Positions 11,771-23,083 of a stretch of 64,000 bases of DNA are shown here, in pieces; the stretch's first letter is position 1, and each line of letters begins with the position of its first letter. The stretch is taken from positions 31,974,022 through 32,038,021 of the forward strand of contig OZ026596.1 in assembly GCA_964020085.1 (NCBI GenBank). Direction: 5' to 3'. Under the pieces are notes generated by a model, which saw only the letters and a program-made list of their open reading frames with translations, was not told where the DNA came from and ran no database searches. Source of the DNA: Micromussa lordhowensis (lineage: Eukaryota > Cnidaria > Anthozoa > Scleractinia > Lobophylliidae). The position numbers and the translations under genes were made by a program.

Positions 11771-11921
11771 AACAGGAGTATTAGTTTGCACGTGTTACAT
11801 GTGTTGCCTTAGTTATGTTACCATCGATACTTGTATATCCAGATTTTGACTTAAAAGTATTGTTTATTCATTGCTTGTATTCAAGTGTTGTAATCAAGTT
11901 TAATGTTTACTTTAATTATTG

Positions 11922-11945
11922 AATAAAATGAAAGCAATTAATAAA
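11922..11945 (+). terminator. Two overlapping-range polyadenylation signals
   Basis: AATAAA at 11922 and again at 11940, about 150-175 bases after the proposed stop codon. Confidence 0.4.
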
Positions 11946-12280
11946 ATGTTTCACCACTTTAATTGTGTCTATCATCCATTGTCTTTGACTTATTCAATAA
12001 AAATATAGATTGAAAAAAATTCGCGCTTTTAAAAGGGGCCTGGGAACTAGAAGAAATGTAGGCTATCTCTTTTACTATTTTTTGACTATGTAGGGTTGCC
12101 GCGAAGAAAAAAAATTCTGCGCTTTTGAACAGGGTCCAGTCAGAAATCAAACATATATCTTGAATTTTGACGAGACAAATCATTTGCACAGTGCAAGATT
12201 TTTCCCGCCAAAAGACTTGGTATATTTTTAACTCAAAACCAGACACCATTCAAAAGTACAGCTTTTTTTTCTAAGGACAA

Positions 12281-12480
12281 TTTTCCCGCCAAAAGACTTA
12301 GTTTTTTTTTCGAGTTTTGTTTTTGGTCCGTTTAAAAGCGCCCAAAATTTTCCCGCCAAAAGACTTAATTTTTTTTCGAGTTTTGTTTTTGGTCCGTTTA
12401 AAAGCGCCCAAAATTTTCCCGCCAAAAGACTTGTTTTTTTCGACTTTCTTTGGTCCCTTTTAAAAGCGCAAAACATTTTC
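12281..12480. repeat. Tandem repeat, period about 67 bases
   Basis: TTTTCCCGCCAAAAGACTT starts at 12281, 12348 and 12414. Each copy is followed by a T tract and GGTCCGTTTAAAAGCGCC or a variant of it. An isolated unit head also occurs at 12201. The minus-strand open frame here is an artefact of the repeat. Confidence 0.85.
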
Positions 12481-12862
12481 TAGATACAGAACAACTGCTC
12501 CAGACGTAATGTCCAATTTCTGTTCTCAAGTTAACACGAGCTAAGATTTTCAAGACATTTTATTTGCTTTGCCCGTAACGTGTAGTCTTCTGGTTAATCT
12601 TCTGGTTCATGTCACGGGCTTTGAACCTAAAGGAAAAACAAATATAACAATTATTTACAATATCACAACCTTCAAAGCACAACATTTTCTATATGTTGAA
12701 TCCGAGATATATAATAACTGAGGTATTTGCCGCTGAGATTTGCCAAAATGTTTACGAATGCTAAGAATACCCAGACGAACGCTTTAATTCCCAATGTACT
12801 ATATCAAACACGAAATACCGTGTTTGACCACATTTTCTCAAACTCATTAATAATTCATGAAG

Positions 12863-13329
12863 CTTAAACAAAGAAAATCACAACCGTGAAGGAGGTTTTG
12901 ATACCCGGTCTTAATTAGCATAGATTTTGACGATTTTACCTCTTGATTTTCTCCTTAGTTTTTGCTTCGATTGAGGAGATATATCAAACACTCGAGACAG
13001 TGTTTCATCGGCTATCCAAACACCTCGAATTTCGTCAAAAATACTCCGCTGCGCGTCGTATTTTCAACTCTCTTCTCGGTGCTTGGATATCCCGATGAAA
13101 CACTGTCGCTCTTGTTTGATATATTACTTCAAACACCAAGAAGAGAGTTGAAAATAAGACGCGCAGCAGAGTATTTCGACGAAATTCGAGGTGCTAGGAA
13201 ATGTGGTGAAACTCGGTCTTGAGTGTTTGATATATCTTCTAGTCGAGACTAACAAGATAACGGAGGGAAAAAAATCATAGAAATCTATGCTAATTAACCA
13301 CCGTCAAACTCATGATTTCCTTGTTTAAG
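12863..13329. mobile_element. Inverted-repeat element with complex interior
   Basis: The outer arms CTTAAACAAAGAAAATCA and TGATTTCCTTGTTTAAG enclose further mirrored blocks: GATATATCAAACAC near both ends, TCGAATTTCGTC against GACGAAATTCGA, and CAACTCTCTTCT against AGAAGAGAGTTG. The 86-codon open frame inside comes from these mirrored blocks and is not treated as a gene. Confidence 0.75.
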
Positions 13330-14712
13330 AGTCAAAAAGAACAACACATATATTACACTACTCCTAACTGAATATCAATGCAATACAACAATCAAAATAT
13401 TCCAATAAATAAGCAACTCATTTGAGCCAAAAATTCTTGGGTTAGGGTTACGCAGTTTCTAGTTAGATTAATCACTATACATGTATCAAGTCGAAAATCA
13501 GCGAAGTCACTAAGTTTAAATTACAGCTGCGAGCCTAAAACTGGTTAAGAATTTTTTGTGCTTAAAAGTTCTATTTTGAATGATACTTGGTAAATCAGTT
13601 CTCAAGTCACTGAGCTTGGAGGTTGAAGGAATTTAGTGAATGCCAAATTCCAGAATGGTCTCGACTTTTAATGACTAGCACTTAACTGTAAGCGCTTACA
13701 ATCTCAAGTTCAGACTGGAAGTTCTCCTTACTTTTTTCAATACAACATTTGATGAAAGGTTCTGAGAATCTGGTTTTACATCAAGACAATATATCTTAAA
13801 GGGGCTACGTCACGGTATTTCTACCATCGACAAGATTACCTCTAAATTCAAGGAAACCCGAAAATAATACTTTACAAAGATTGAAAAACACTAAAGAGAT
13901 AATAATTAACCGTAAAGGAACAAGGATGGTTAAGGATGGAGAAGATTGACACGGATTACAAACAACAAAATTGAAAAATTTAGGCTAAATTTTTCAAACC
14001 ATTTAACCATGACGCAGCTCCTTTAAGCTGTTTTGAGTCAGCCAACTTTGAGTGAAATTATTTCAAACAGTTTATAAAATACATCATGTTTTACTGACTG
14101 AGACACTGCAGGGATAACACTGGTTTTCAAAAAACCACAGGTTTTCCTATATCATTTTGTCAGTTAACCAGAGAGTATTGCCATATATGCATAGTAAATG
14201 CCTTTCATCTGACCTCATCAAAATTCTAAAATTCTAAACTCTTAATTCTACAAGTTAATCTTTTTTTCATGCTCTAGCAATTAATGGAATAAGCCTCTTT
14301 CCCAATATTGGTATCAGTTCAATACTTAATTTCAGAACGAAACATTTATGATGTCCCAGCTGATCTGTCAAAATGGGGATATTTTCGTCATTTTCGATTT
14401 TCAGACCAGGAAATATTTTAAATGTATGAAGTGTAAGCACATTATAATGATGACAAAATCTAACCGTTTAATTTTATGGCTGCCATTATTATTGGTTCAT
14501 CAAAAAAGCTTACAAAGATGGGCACTGTATACTTAACAACTCTCTGAAAAATCACAATTACGAAAGGCACTTCTACAGTGCTTAATTTGTAAAACACATT
14601 CCTTCAGTCGACCTGCCAAATTTCTGGGGCTGTTTTCAAATAACAAAACAATTTTTGAAACGCAAGTGAATGTATGAAAGATGACATATTTGAACTACAG
14701 AGAGAAAATGAT
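13330..14712. other. AT-rich stretch, nothing recognised
   Basis: No coding exon, repeat array or RNA gene could be supported here. Confidence 0.5.
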
Positions 14713-14773
14713 TGATCATCGCAGTTATACACAGCTAAAAAGCATTTGTGAAATTAAAGCCTGAAAAAATTCA

Positions 14774-14845
14774 GGCCTGAACGGGATTTGAACCCATGAC
14801 CTTTGTGATACCGGTGCAGTGCTCTACCAACTGAGCTATCAAGCC
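14774..14845 (-). tRNA. tRNA-like sequence (pseudo-tRNA), left arm
   Basis: On the minus strand 72 bases fit a cloverleaf. The acceptor stem is GGCTTGA/TCAGGCC, the D arm is GCTC...GAGC, and the T arm is ATGGG-TTCAAAT-CCCGT. The A box (TAGCTCAGTTGG) and B box (GGTTCAAATCC) of a pol III promoter are both present. The anticodon stem pairs poorly, and position 33 is C where functional tRNAs have U. The apparent anticodon GGT (Thr) should therefore not be trusted. It sits inside a transposon arm and is best read as a tRNA-derived module. Confidence 0.6.
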
Positions 14846-15869
14846 AATAGACAATATTCGTATTCCCCGACGGCCCTGGGACGAGAGCCTTCTGAACATG
14901 AATGCGAGGCTAATGCGGGGACCTTCGCTCGGAAATAAAAGAAACATGAGGAAAATTACAGCTTGGGGGCCGGAAAACCAAAAAAGCATTGAAAGTTGCA
15001 AGTCCCTGGAGTTTGTAAGTGATCTGCAGGTTACAGGAATACCTTAATTAAGCGAACATGCAAAACCATTTAGTAGGAGTTACCGGGAAGATTCACAGAT
15101 AAATTGATCTGACAGGAGATTGCGATTTGCAAGTCAGTCGGAAGCAGGAGGCTCCTGTCGGAAGTCAATATCCCCAATCTGAGGCGAAATACTTTTTAGC
15201 TCCTATTTTGTCAAAAAAATTTACTGAACTGGTTCGGTTTAGTCTTTGAGTCTTTGGGGGGAGATACTGGGGAAACTACAAGTAAATATAATTCTCACTC
15301 GCGGGCACATTAATTTCTTTGATCGCTAAAATGACCAAAACTTCCACATTCGTGTTGAGTCAAAAACATCAAACCTTCGGTCCAAAGACCAGCTTTTCAT
15401 TTTACTTTAGCGATAGTTATGTCCACAGTTTGAAGATCATTTAATTTTCTCTCTGAAAAAATGTCATAAACTAACAGAATTGCAAATAGTAGAAAGTAAA
15501 CAACTTGTGTGCGTGACGAGTACAAGTAGCCGTTCCGATCCAGCCTTCTCTGTCACTCCTACCACATTTTTTGGGGCATTTTTGTTTAATACTGGTATTC
15601 CTCTTACCTTCAGATCACTTATAAGCTCCAGAACCTTGAAGCATTTAATGTTGTTTTGGTTTTCCGGTACCCAAGCTGTAATTTTCCACATGTTTCTTTG
15701 TATTTCCGAGCGAGGTTCCCCGAATTAGCCTCGCATTCGTGCTCAAAAGGCTCTCGTCCCAGGGCCGTCGGGGAATACGAATATTGTCTATTGAGAGTTG
15801 GTCACGTTGTGAGTTCGTGACACACCCGTAGATCACGTTGGTCACGTTATGAGTGACCATCTCTCAATT

Positions 15870-15940
15870 GGCTTGACAGCTAAGATGGTAGAGCACCCAC
15901 TGGTATCACAGAGGTCGTGGGTTGGAATTCCGTTCATGCC
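15870..15940 (+). tRNA. Degenerate tRNA-like sequence, right arm
   Basis: This is the inverted partner of 14774-14845. It starts GGCTTGA and ends TCATGCC, with A-box and B-box regions still visible but mutated (CAGCTAAGATGG; GGTTGGAATTC). It is more decayed than the left copy and is not expected to be a working tRNA. Confidence 0.5.
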
Positions 15941-16502
15941 TGAATTTTTTTCTGGCTTTAATTTCACAACTGCTTAAGTTTTGTACAACTGCGATGATAA
16001 ATTATGTCTTCAATTTTTCCTGACATTGGTTAAAACAATCATTAGTACTGGTGCAGCATATCAAAAGTCTACAACCCTGAGAAAGTTTTAATTTTGGTTT
16101 GATCTCCTATCTTCGGCTGTTAAGCAGCAAATATTCATTGTAAATTAAGAAATTAGAAAAAAATGAAATTAAATGTAAGTTCAAGCATTCCATATCTGAA
16201 GTTCAAGCGTTCCATATTTCAAGCGTTCCAAATTTTCAGGACTTTAGTTTTGCATTATATTTTTTTTTAGTGAAGTCTTCGAGAATTCTGGTGGAGTATC
16301 AAGACAATGTTTCACCACAGATTATTTTGTTGAATGACACTACATCAGACTTGTCTACATATACTTGACTGAGTATTGATAGTGTTTCAGACTTTCAGTT
16401 TGTGTTTCAGTTTTTCTGCTAGCAAAACAAATTCCAGTTATATTGCCCGTTTCTCCCTCTGGGGATATAGAACGTCCCTCATCTGACGTTTCTACATTGA
16501 TT

Positions 16503-16545
16503 AATAATGTCCTTCTAGATCAATAATAATGTCCTTCTAGATCAA
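16503..16545. repeat. Two-copy 22-base direct repeat
   Basis: AATAATGTCCTTCTAGATCA occurs twice, 22 bases apart. Confidence 0.8.
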
Positions 16546-17224
16546 GTAAAACAGTTGTCAGCAAGAGCATTGTGAACAACAAATTGATCATCTCATCAGT
16601 CCTAAAAGTGGTTTCTTATCCGTGAGATATAACCTATCCCAGTTATCTCATCTAACCCTGTTATGAAGTTTTACAGCCCCAGACCTACAACCATTATTTT
16701 ATGGCATCCGCTGCAAAGTTTTAATCAAGGTTGAAAATATCAAAATGTCCAGTTGTGGATCAATAACCTCATGTCATTCGATACCCCTTGAATTTTCGAG
16801 GACCTTCAAAGAACATCTAAGTTTAAGGTGAGAATGAGGTTAATATGATTATTATCCTTCAACACTCATTCTTATCTTAAAATACAACTAAGCAGTGAGA
16901 CAAATTTTGAGCAGTGTCACAAATGCTAACATTTCAATTGTTCATTAAATCTTCATGCCCTACAAAGTTCACTGTCAAACTAACTTTATGCAAGAACAAA
17001 AGACTATCAAAAATATTTTTTTTCCTAGAAATAATGGTCAAAAATTAATTCTGCATCTGTTGAAGACCAAAAGTGCATCAAAAATGATCACATATTGCTT
17101 CCTCTTTAAGAAAAAAAAATACAACAAGAAATCTGATGCAAATTTTGGCAGGAACGAAAGCTGTTATAAGCGCAGATAATCTTCTTTATATATGTACAAC
17201 AATAATCATAATTTCATTTTTTAG

Positions 17225-17459
17225 CATTTGATGGCATTACAGTGTAGCCTTGGCAACCATTCAATTGCAATCAGGGTACTCTCTGACGAGAAAGTTTTTA
17301 AGGAATTTGGTAACCAAGAAAACTGGCTGCAGATTATTGACCTTGTACATAAGAAAACCTATAATATTCTTATTAAACTGGTCATTAAGCACTTGGATGG
17401 GCTGGCTGGCAAAAAATCAAATCAAATCTCAAAAGCATATTCAGTTAAGCCCTCCCTTG
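17225..17459 (+). CDS. Candidate isolated exon
   Basis: The segment between acceptor aatttcattttttag and donor CTTG|gtaagc is open for about 78 codons. Composition is coding-like, with VFKEFGNQENWLQIIDL followed by a Leu/Ile-rich helix. The donor leaves phase 1. No partner exons were found on either side and no family is recognised, so it may be chance or a decayed gene. Confidence 0.28.
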
Positions 17460-17756
17460 GTAAGCATATGATTAAACATAGTCCACCCATACACAAAACT
17501 TTATACCTCCCCCCCCCTCCCCCATCCTAAAAAAGGCTAGGCAAAGTATCATTAACCCACACCTTACAATGAACTGATTCGCTTTTACTCATCTTTCTCT
17601 TGCTCTGGTCAAGACTTGGTGTGTAAATAACATCCATTGCAGTTGCCATAAAAATGACAGGTTAAATACATGTACATGTATGTGGTAAAAGATCTCCAAT
17701 GTTTTCCAAGGTTTAACGCAAACTCATAAAATTACAATAAAGATGGCAAGTTTCTA

Positions 17757-17965
17757 AAGAAACTGCGGTGCTACGTCAGTGGGAGCATTACAAGATAATT
17801 TGGCTTTATCAACTGGCTTGATAATGTGAATTGGCCACCGTAACGAGATTCGGAAGCTGACGTTTCAAGCATTAGCCCTTCGTCGGAGCGAATCGATTTG
17901 CTCTGACGAAGGGCTAAGTCGCTTTACAGTGGTATCAACCCAGTTGATAAACCAAATTAAATGTA
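17757..17965. mobile_element. Fragment of a dispersed repeat with GACGAAGGGCTAA core
   Basis: It contains CTGACGAAGGGCTAA and, inverted, TTAGCCCTTCGTCGGAGCG, plus ATCAACCCAGTTGATAAACC at the right and a related inverted block at the left. The same family is at about 44525-44675 (CCGACGAAGGCCTAACGCTC, then CGAAACGTCAGC). Similar motifs flank Penelope-like elements in many animals; that link is inference. Confidence 0.5.
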
Positions 17966-18712
17966 TCTCATAAAATTACAGTCACTGTAAGAAACTTCCT
18001 GCATGAACAGATTAAAACATGTGTTATACATGACCCATCCCTCTCTGTAATGCAGTTTTTTATGGCCCAGCCTCTCCCATATTGTTTACATATTGTTCAT
18101 CATGGTAATACACTTCTAATTTAAAACTTTACGGATTTCCATGCCTGAGAAAAACTGACAGTAAGATTGGCAAAAGAACTCACCAAAAAAATTTGAAGAC
18201 AAAGAATATTTTGTTAGCAATAATGACAACAGCTGTTTCATAATGGATGGTCACCAAGGATGATACATGTTTTGATACAGAATATAGATTACTATCAGCC
18301 TGCTTATTTTTTGGTAAGTGAGCCATGTTAGATTTCATCATTGTGTCAGCAAGTTAGAAAAAAATGTAAAGTTATTTAATGGCAAATTAATCCAAAATGA
18401 CAATGGCATGCTAAGAGCTAGTACTCCATTCACAAGTACCTCTAGAAAGTTACTAACTACAACAAAAATTGAAAAAAAAGAAAGACAAAAAGATGAAAGT
18501 TGGCTTAGCCCACATGTTAGTTGCTCCTACTACAGTAGCAATGTCTAATCACATGGAAAAAAGTGTTGAGAAGTCAACATTTCTACGAGGGACGAATAAA
18601 CAGCTATACTAAACATTTGAGGATCACAGAGTTAATCCTCCTTTTAGAATTCTGAAAGACTTGCAGAGGATCACAATCATTTGTCCCTGCCTCTCCTGTT
18701 TATAAGCCTGAA
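17966..18712. other. Gene-free stretch
   Basis: The short open frame at 18318-18548 has no splice or domain support. Nothing else is recognised before the gypsy element. Confidence 0.5.
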
Positions 18713-18717
18713 GGGCT

Positions 18718-18879
18718 TGTTATGTTTTTGGTGTCATAGAAGAGTGAATACAACACATACACAAGATGGCGGATCCACAACAAGATTGTAATGATAAAAG
18801 CACATGGTCATACATGAAACCGCTGTACATTATGCAGGCTCAGTTCAACAAAATATCATGACATCACTATACTATAACA
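18718..18879 (-). repeat. 3' LTR of the gypsy element
   Basis: 162 bases, TG...CA bounded, about 95% identical by eye to the LTR at 23084-23566 once the inserted SINE is removed. The two LTRs differ at a handful of sites, which indicates a moderately old insertion. Confidence 0.92.
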
Positions 18880-19060
18880 CTTCCCCCTGGAGATTTTGTT
18901 AAGAATACATGTAACTCTCTCATAAGCGAAGTAGAACAAATAATCAGTGCTAAGTCTCCATTGAAGTGTTCCTGGAACTAAATACACATTGAGTCCATGA
19001 GCTAGATGATAATCAGTCAATAGTAACAACAACAGCAAAAGTTCATTGATAATGTTCAAA

Positions 19061-19660
19061 TCACATCTCCTCAATCAATCTCTGAGGAGGTCTGTGAGTG
19101 CGGGATGATCGACGCAACACAGAACTTGTGGAGGCAGGAGTTGACTTCAAATGAGCTGAGTTATCAGGTGGATGTGGGCTGATTTCAGGTGAGATAACTG
19201 GTTGAGGGTCAAGAACAACTGGGCTTGCTGTCTCCAAGGATAGTACACCAGATTCAGCTGTCTTAGAGTGGGAGTTGTTCTGTAAGATGTCATCCACATG
19301 TCGCCTCCAAACTCGCCCATCATCTAGGTGAACTCGGCAAGAGTGTGATGAGGGGTGTTGTACTATGGTTCCTGGTTGCCACTTTTTCCCTGACAAGTGG
19401 CCACGTGCAAGGACTGAGTCACCAACAGCAATTTCTCTGAACTTAGCATGCTTATCATGGTGCATCTTCATCTTTTCTTGCTGACAGGAGACATGAGTGG
19501 CAAGGTCCGGTCTCACTAGAGAGAGACGTGTGCGCAGCTCTCTTTGTAGGAACAGCTTGGCTGGGGACGAGCCGGTTGTGGCATGCTGGGTGTTTCTGGA
19601 AGTTCTGAATTCTCTGATGCAGTGCGCAGGATGGATCAGATGCTGAAGATTCTAGAGAGT
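19061..19660 (-). pseudogene. Gypsy integrase C-terminal part (frameshifted)
   Basis: Two overlapping frames carry the end of integrase. One contains PYHPSSNGLAERFVQTFK, which supplies the last acidic residue of the DDE triad. The other, from about 19516 down to 19061, holds a GPY/F-like module (GDSVLARGHLSGKKWQPG, then VHLDDGRVWRRHVDDI) and a Pro/Ser-rich tail ending in EEM. The frame change near 19520 separates them. Confidence 0.82.
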
Positions 19661-19683
19661 GCTTGAAGGTTTGCACAAACCGC

Positions 19684-20865
19684 TCAGCTAGACCATTTGA
19701 AGATGGATGATAAGGGGAGAACAGTATCCTCTGGATGCCATCTTGTCTCAAGAAATTCCTCATACTCAGCAGACTGAAATGGTGGGCCGTTGTCACTAAC
19801 GATTTGGTTTGGAAGGCCATATCTTGCATAAATGTTAAGCACAGCATTGGCTGTTGCTTCTGCGGTGGTGGTTTTCATTGGACCAATCACCTCAGGCCAC
19901 TTTGAGTGAGCATCAACTATAATGAGATAATGGTTAGACTGGTGGGTAGCAAAGTCTACGTGTATGCGCTGCCATGGAGCTGTAGGCCATGACCAAGGGA
20001 AAAGTGGTGCTGCTTGTGGAGCCTTTCTGGTTTTAAAACACTGCTTGCACCCACGTGCTCTCTCCTCAATGTCGTTGTCTATTCCAGGCCACCATACATG
20101 GCTGCGGGCAACTGCCTTCATGCGTGCGACTCCAGGGTGCGCCTTGTGTGGATCACTTAGAACCTGCTCCTGTAAGGAGGGAGGTATGATGATTTGCAGG
20201 CCCCACATCAGACAGCCTTGCTCAACAGAGTGCTCGTCCTTGTGGAGGAAGAATGGCTTGAGCTCAGGAGGGGTGCAGAAGTGGAGGGGCCAACCATTTT
20301 GGGTCATTGCAAGAGCCTTTGCTAGGACTAGATTTCTGGCAGTCTGGCGTGCAATTTCCAAGACAGAAACAGGGTGTTTGCGTACTTGGACCACTGACAC
20401 CTGGAAGATTTTGTCCTCGACACTGGCATCCTTCCTGTACTGCAGAGGTAGTCTGGACAAGGCATCAGAGCTGGCGACTTCAGCAGATGGCTTGAATTCA
20501 ATTTCGTATTGGTACGAGGAGAGCAGTAGGGACCACCGCTGAAGATGAGCAGCTGCCAAAACAGGTGTGGCAGAGTCTGGTGCAAAGATCTTTAGCAAGG
20601 GTTTGTGATCAGTTCGAAGTTTGAACTTGCGCCCAAACAGGTACATGTACAGTGTGTAATACTTGGTCACGCCAAAGATGATGGCTAGGCCTTCCTTCTC
20701 TATTTGACTGTAAGTCTTCTCAGATGAATTCAAGGATCTTGAGGCATATGCGATGGGTCTCTCATCTCCATTGGGGAAACAGTGAAGTATGACAGCCCCT
20801 ATCCCATATTGGCTTGCATCGCTTTCAGGAATCACTGGGAGGCTAGGATTGTAATGCACCAGCAC
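19684..20865 (-). pseudogene. Gypsy RNase H and integrase core
   Basis: This open frame of 393 codons begins inside RNase H. The catalytic residues are visible: ESDASQYGIGA (Asp), EKEGLAII (Glu), RTDHKPL (Asp) and SSDALSRLP (Asp). Then comes the integrase HHCC zinc domain (HPGVARMK..., then GCKQC) and the core domain with VDFATHQ (first Asp) and VSDNGPPF (second Asp). A frameshift near 19750, after EEFL, moves the third acidic residue into another frame. In an intact element RNase H degrades the RNA template and integrase inserts the cDNA. Confidence 0.9.
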
Positions 20866-20908
20866 ATGTGAGGAGGAGAGGGATTCTTTTGCCTTGCTGA
20901 AGGCCTCT

Positions 20909-21959
20909 TCACACTGGGGGCCACAGGAACTCTTGATCTTTCTGAAGGAGCTGATCGAGTGGCTGAAGAATTGAGCTTAGGTTGCGGATGAACGTCCCAT
21001 GGTAGTTGATCATTCCAAGGAAAGCCCTCAATTGGGTACAGTTTTCAGGGCGTGGTGCTTTCTTGATGGCTTCGACCTTATCCTCCGTTGGGGAAATGCC
21101 TTCAGCAGAGATGACGCAGCCCATATAGGTTACTGACCGCTGCATGAACTTGCACCTGTTGAGCTGGAGTCGCAAGCCATAACTGTCTAAGCGACTGAGA
21201 ACAGTGTTCAGATTCTGGATATGCTGCTCATCATCCTTGCCTGTGATCAGGATGTCATCTTGAATAGCTGCAACATGCTCGAGACCTTGGAGAATGATGT
21301 CCATGGTCCGGTGAAAGATTGCTGGGGATGAGGCAATACCAAATGGTAACCTTCTGTACCGATACAGACCACGATGTGTGTTGATGGCTACGAACTGCTG
21401 ACTGTCAGGATCCAATGGGAGTTGCCGATAAGCATTCTTTAAATCAAGCTTAGTGAATCGTTTCCTGCCTCGCAGCTTGACAAATACATCATCAGGCAGG
21501 GGGATTGGATACTGAGGGACATTGAGTTGGGGGTTGACCGTAACAGCATAGTCTCCCGCATGAGCGTGTAGTGCCATCAGCCTTTGGGATATGTACCATG
21601 GGGGTTGCCCATTCACTGAATTCAACCTTTTCCACAATACCTTCGGATTCGAGTCGGTGATACTCGGCAGCTACTGCTTCCTGGAGAGCATAAGGTACTG
21701 GGCGGGCCTTGTAGAACTTTGGCTGGGCATCTGGCTTCATCTCCAATTTAGCTGTGATTCCCTTAATAGTACCAAGGCCAGGCTTGAAGACATTAGAGTG
21801 ACACTGGACTGTGTTGTGTAATTGTGACTTGACATCTGGTGTGAGGCCTGGGTCTGAGACACGGATGCTACATATTTTCTTCCAATCAAGTTTGACACGA
21901 GAAAGCCAATTTCTTCCAAAGAGTGATGGTCCAGAGCCTTTAACTACAAGGAGTGGCAC
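20909..21959 (-). pseudogene. Gypsy reverse transcriptase (frameshifted)
   Basis: Two frames overlap. The upstream one holds the RT N-terminus (FYKARPVPYAL, EGIVEKVEFSEWATPMV, KADGTTR). A one-base shift near 21555 moves to the frame with KLDLKNAYRQLPLD, PFGIASSPAIF, the polymerase motif IQDDILI, and LRAFLGMINY. The usual aromatic residue before xDD is replaced by Ile here. A second shift near 20925 breaks the link to RNase H. Confidence 0.9.
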
Positions 21960-22080
21960 AGCGACATTCTGATTTTGGTACTTGAGTCGGACTAGGAACT
22001 GACCAGAGACTTGAACTGGGTGCCCTGTATAAGTGTGCAGGTGGGTATCGCAGGATTCAAGTGGAGTCTCCTTGAAATGC

Positions 22081-22493
22081 CTGTTGTAAGTCTCCTAGGA
22101 GATAATTGAAACTCCAGTGCCTGTTTCCAATTCCATTAGGAGATGGATTCCGTTCAGTTTGACGGGTACTTCGATGCCATTGTTCTCTGCATTGATGCTG
22201 AAGACTGAGAGAGAAAATGGATCTGAAGGGGGGTCAAGTTGTGACGCTTCTGGTTCTTCAACAGTGTGGATCTTCTGAGATTTAGACTTGCATGCATCTG
22301 TGATATGACCCGATCGGCCACAGTTATGGCATGTATAGTTCCAGTATTTGCACTGGGAACGTGGGTGGCCTGTTTTCCCACAACTAAGGCATTCACAAGT
22401 GCTGTTATTTTGATTCTAGTTAAGTGGCTTTTTGCCTTGGCCCTTGCCTGGAGGCCTACGTGGTCTGCGTGGACAAAAAGGCGGATGGCCATC
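22081..22493 (-). pseudogene. Gypsy nucleocapsid zinc knuckles and protease remnant
   Basis: Two CCHC knuckles read CLSCGKTGHPRSQC and CHNCGRSGHITDAC (22290-22391). Downstream, the retropepsin motif normally D-T/S-G is ETG (Glu codon at 22125-22127), and a TAG stop (22095-22097) follows nine codons later. The protease therefore lacks its catalytic Asp and is truncated in this copy. Confidence 0.8.
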
Positions 22494-23060
22494 TCAGTCG
22501 AGCTTGTTTACTGGAGTGGCGTCTTCTTGAGAGAATGCAGCGACATCTTTCTCGGCGGCCTCGGCGCCGAGCACCTTTTTAAGAGCTTCGTCAAAATTGT
22601 GTTCCTCGGTTAACAACTTTTTCTGGATCTCTTTGTTGCGAGGTCCACAAACCAAACGATCACGTAGCGCTTCCGTTAGATGTGTGCCGAAGTCGCAGGT
22701 AGAAGCGAGATGTTTGAGCTTGGCAGCGAAGGTGGAAACGCTTTCTCCTTCGAGTTGAATGCAATTGTGAAATCGGTATCGTTCCGTGATAAGAAGTTTC
22801 TTTGGAGCGAAATCATCCTTGAGAATGGTTGCAAGATCATCGTAAGTTTTCTCCGTGGGAGCTTGTGGTGAGCACAGGTCCGAAAGGACGTCGTAAGCTT
22901 TAGAACCGATGACAGATATCAGGGTTGCTCTGCATTTGAATCGTTCCCCTGTATCAGCTGGAACACCGTTCGCGATAAAATACTGCTCCAAACGCTCCAA
23001 ATAACGGTTGATATTGGTGGAGGCTGGATCGAACTCTTCTATTTTGCCTAAGCTTGACAT
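22494..23060 (-). CDS. Gypsy Gag capsid region
   Basis: An ATG at 23060 opens 188 codons with a retrotransposon capsid pattern: FDPASTNINRYLERLEQYF, VIGSKAYDVLSDL, then RYRFHNCIQLEGESVSTFAA and LRDRLVCG. It ends just before the zinc-knuckle segment, which lies in another frame after a shift or stop. The start ATG is 18 bases inside the proposed primer-binding region boundary, the usual layout. Confidence 0.88.
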   Translation of the reverse strand: MSSLGKIEEFDPASTNINRYLERLEQYFIANGVPADTGERFKCRATLISVIGSKAYDVLSDLCSPQAPTEKTYDDLATILKDDFAPKKLLITERYRFHNCIQLEGESVSTFAAKLKHLASTCDFGTHLTEALRDRLVCGPRNKEIQKKLLTEEHNFDEALKKVLGAEAAEKDVAAFSQEDATPVNKLD

Positions 23061-23083
23061 GATCCCATCCTCGTCGCCAGATA

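Larger units (their letters stand above)
14713..15999. mobile_element. Large inverted-repeat element carrying a tRNA-like sequence in each arm
   Basis: The ends mirror each other (TGATCATCGCAGT at left; ACTGCGATGATA at right). The arms stay recognisable for roughly 300-400 bases, with shared blocks TATTCGTATTCCCCGACGGC and CTGGGACGAGAGCC in inverted orientation. Each arm contains a tRNA-like segment at its outer side. About 76 extra bases with two GGTCACGTT units interrupt the right arm near 15792-15867. The middle has no transposase frame, so it would be non-autonomous. Confidence 0.75.

Noticed and set aside
12228..12476. 82-codon minus frame with internal duplication
   Set aside because: The duplication is the 67-base tandem repeat, and nothing else supports coding.
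14774..14845. Functional tRNA-Thr gene
   Set aside because: C at position 33, a poorly paired anticodon stem and a location inside a transposon arm argue for a tRNA-derived relic.
19964..20542. 192-codon + strand frame
   Set aside because: It is antisense to the gypsy RNase H/integrase frame, which has clear catalytic motifs.
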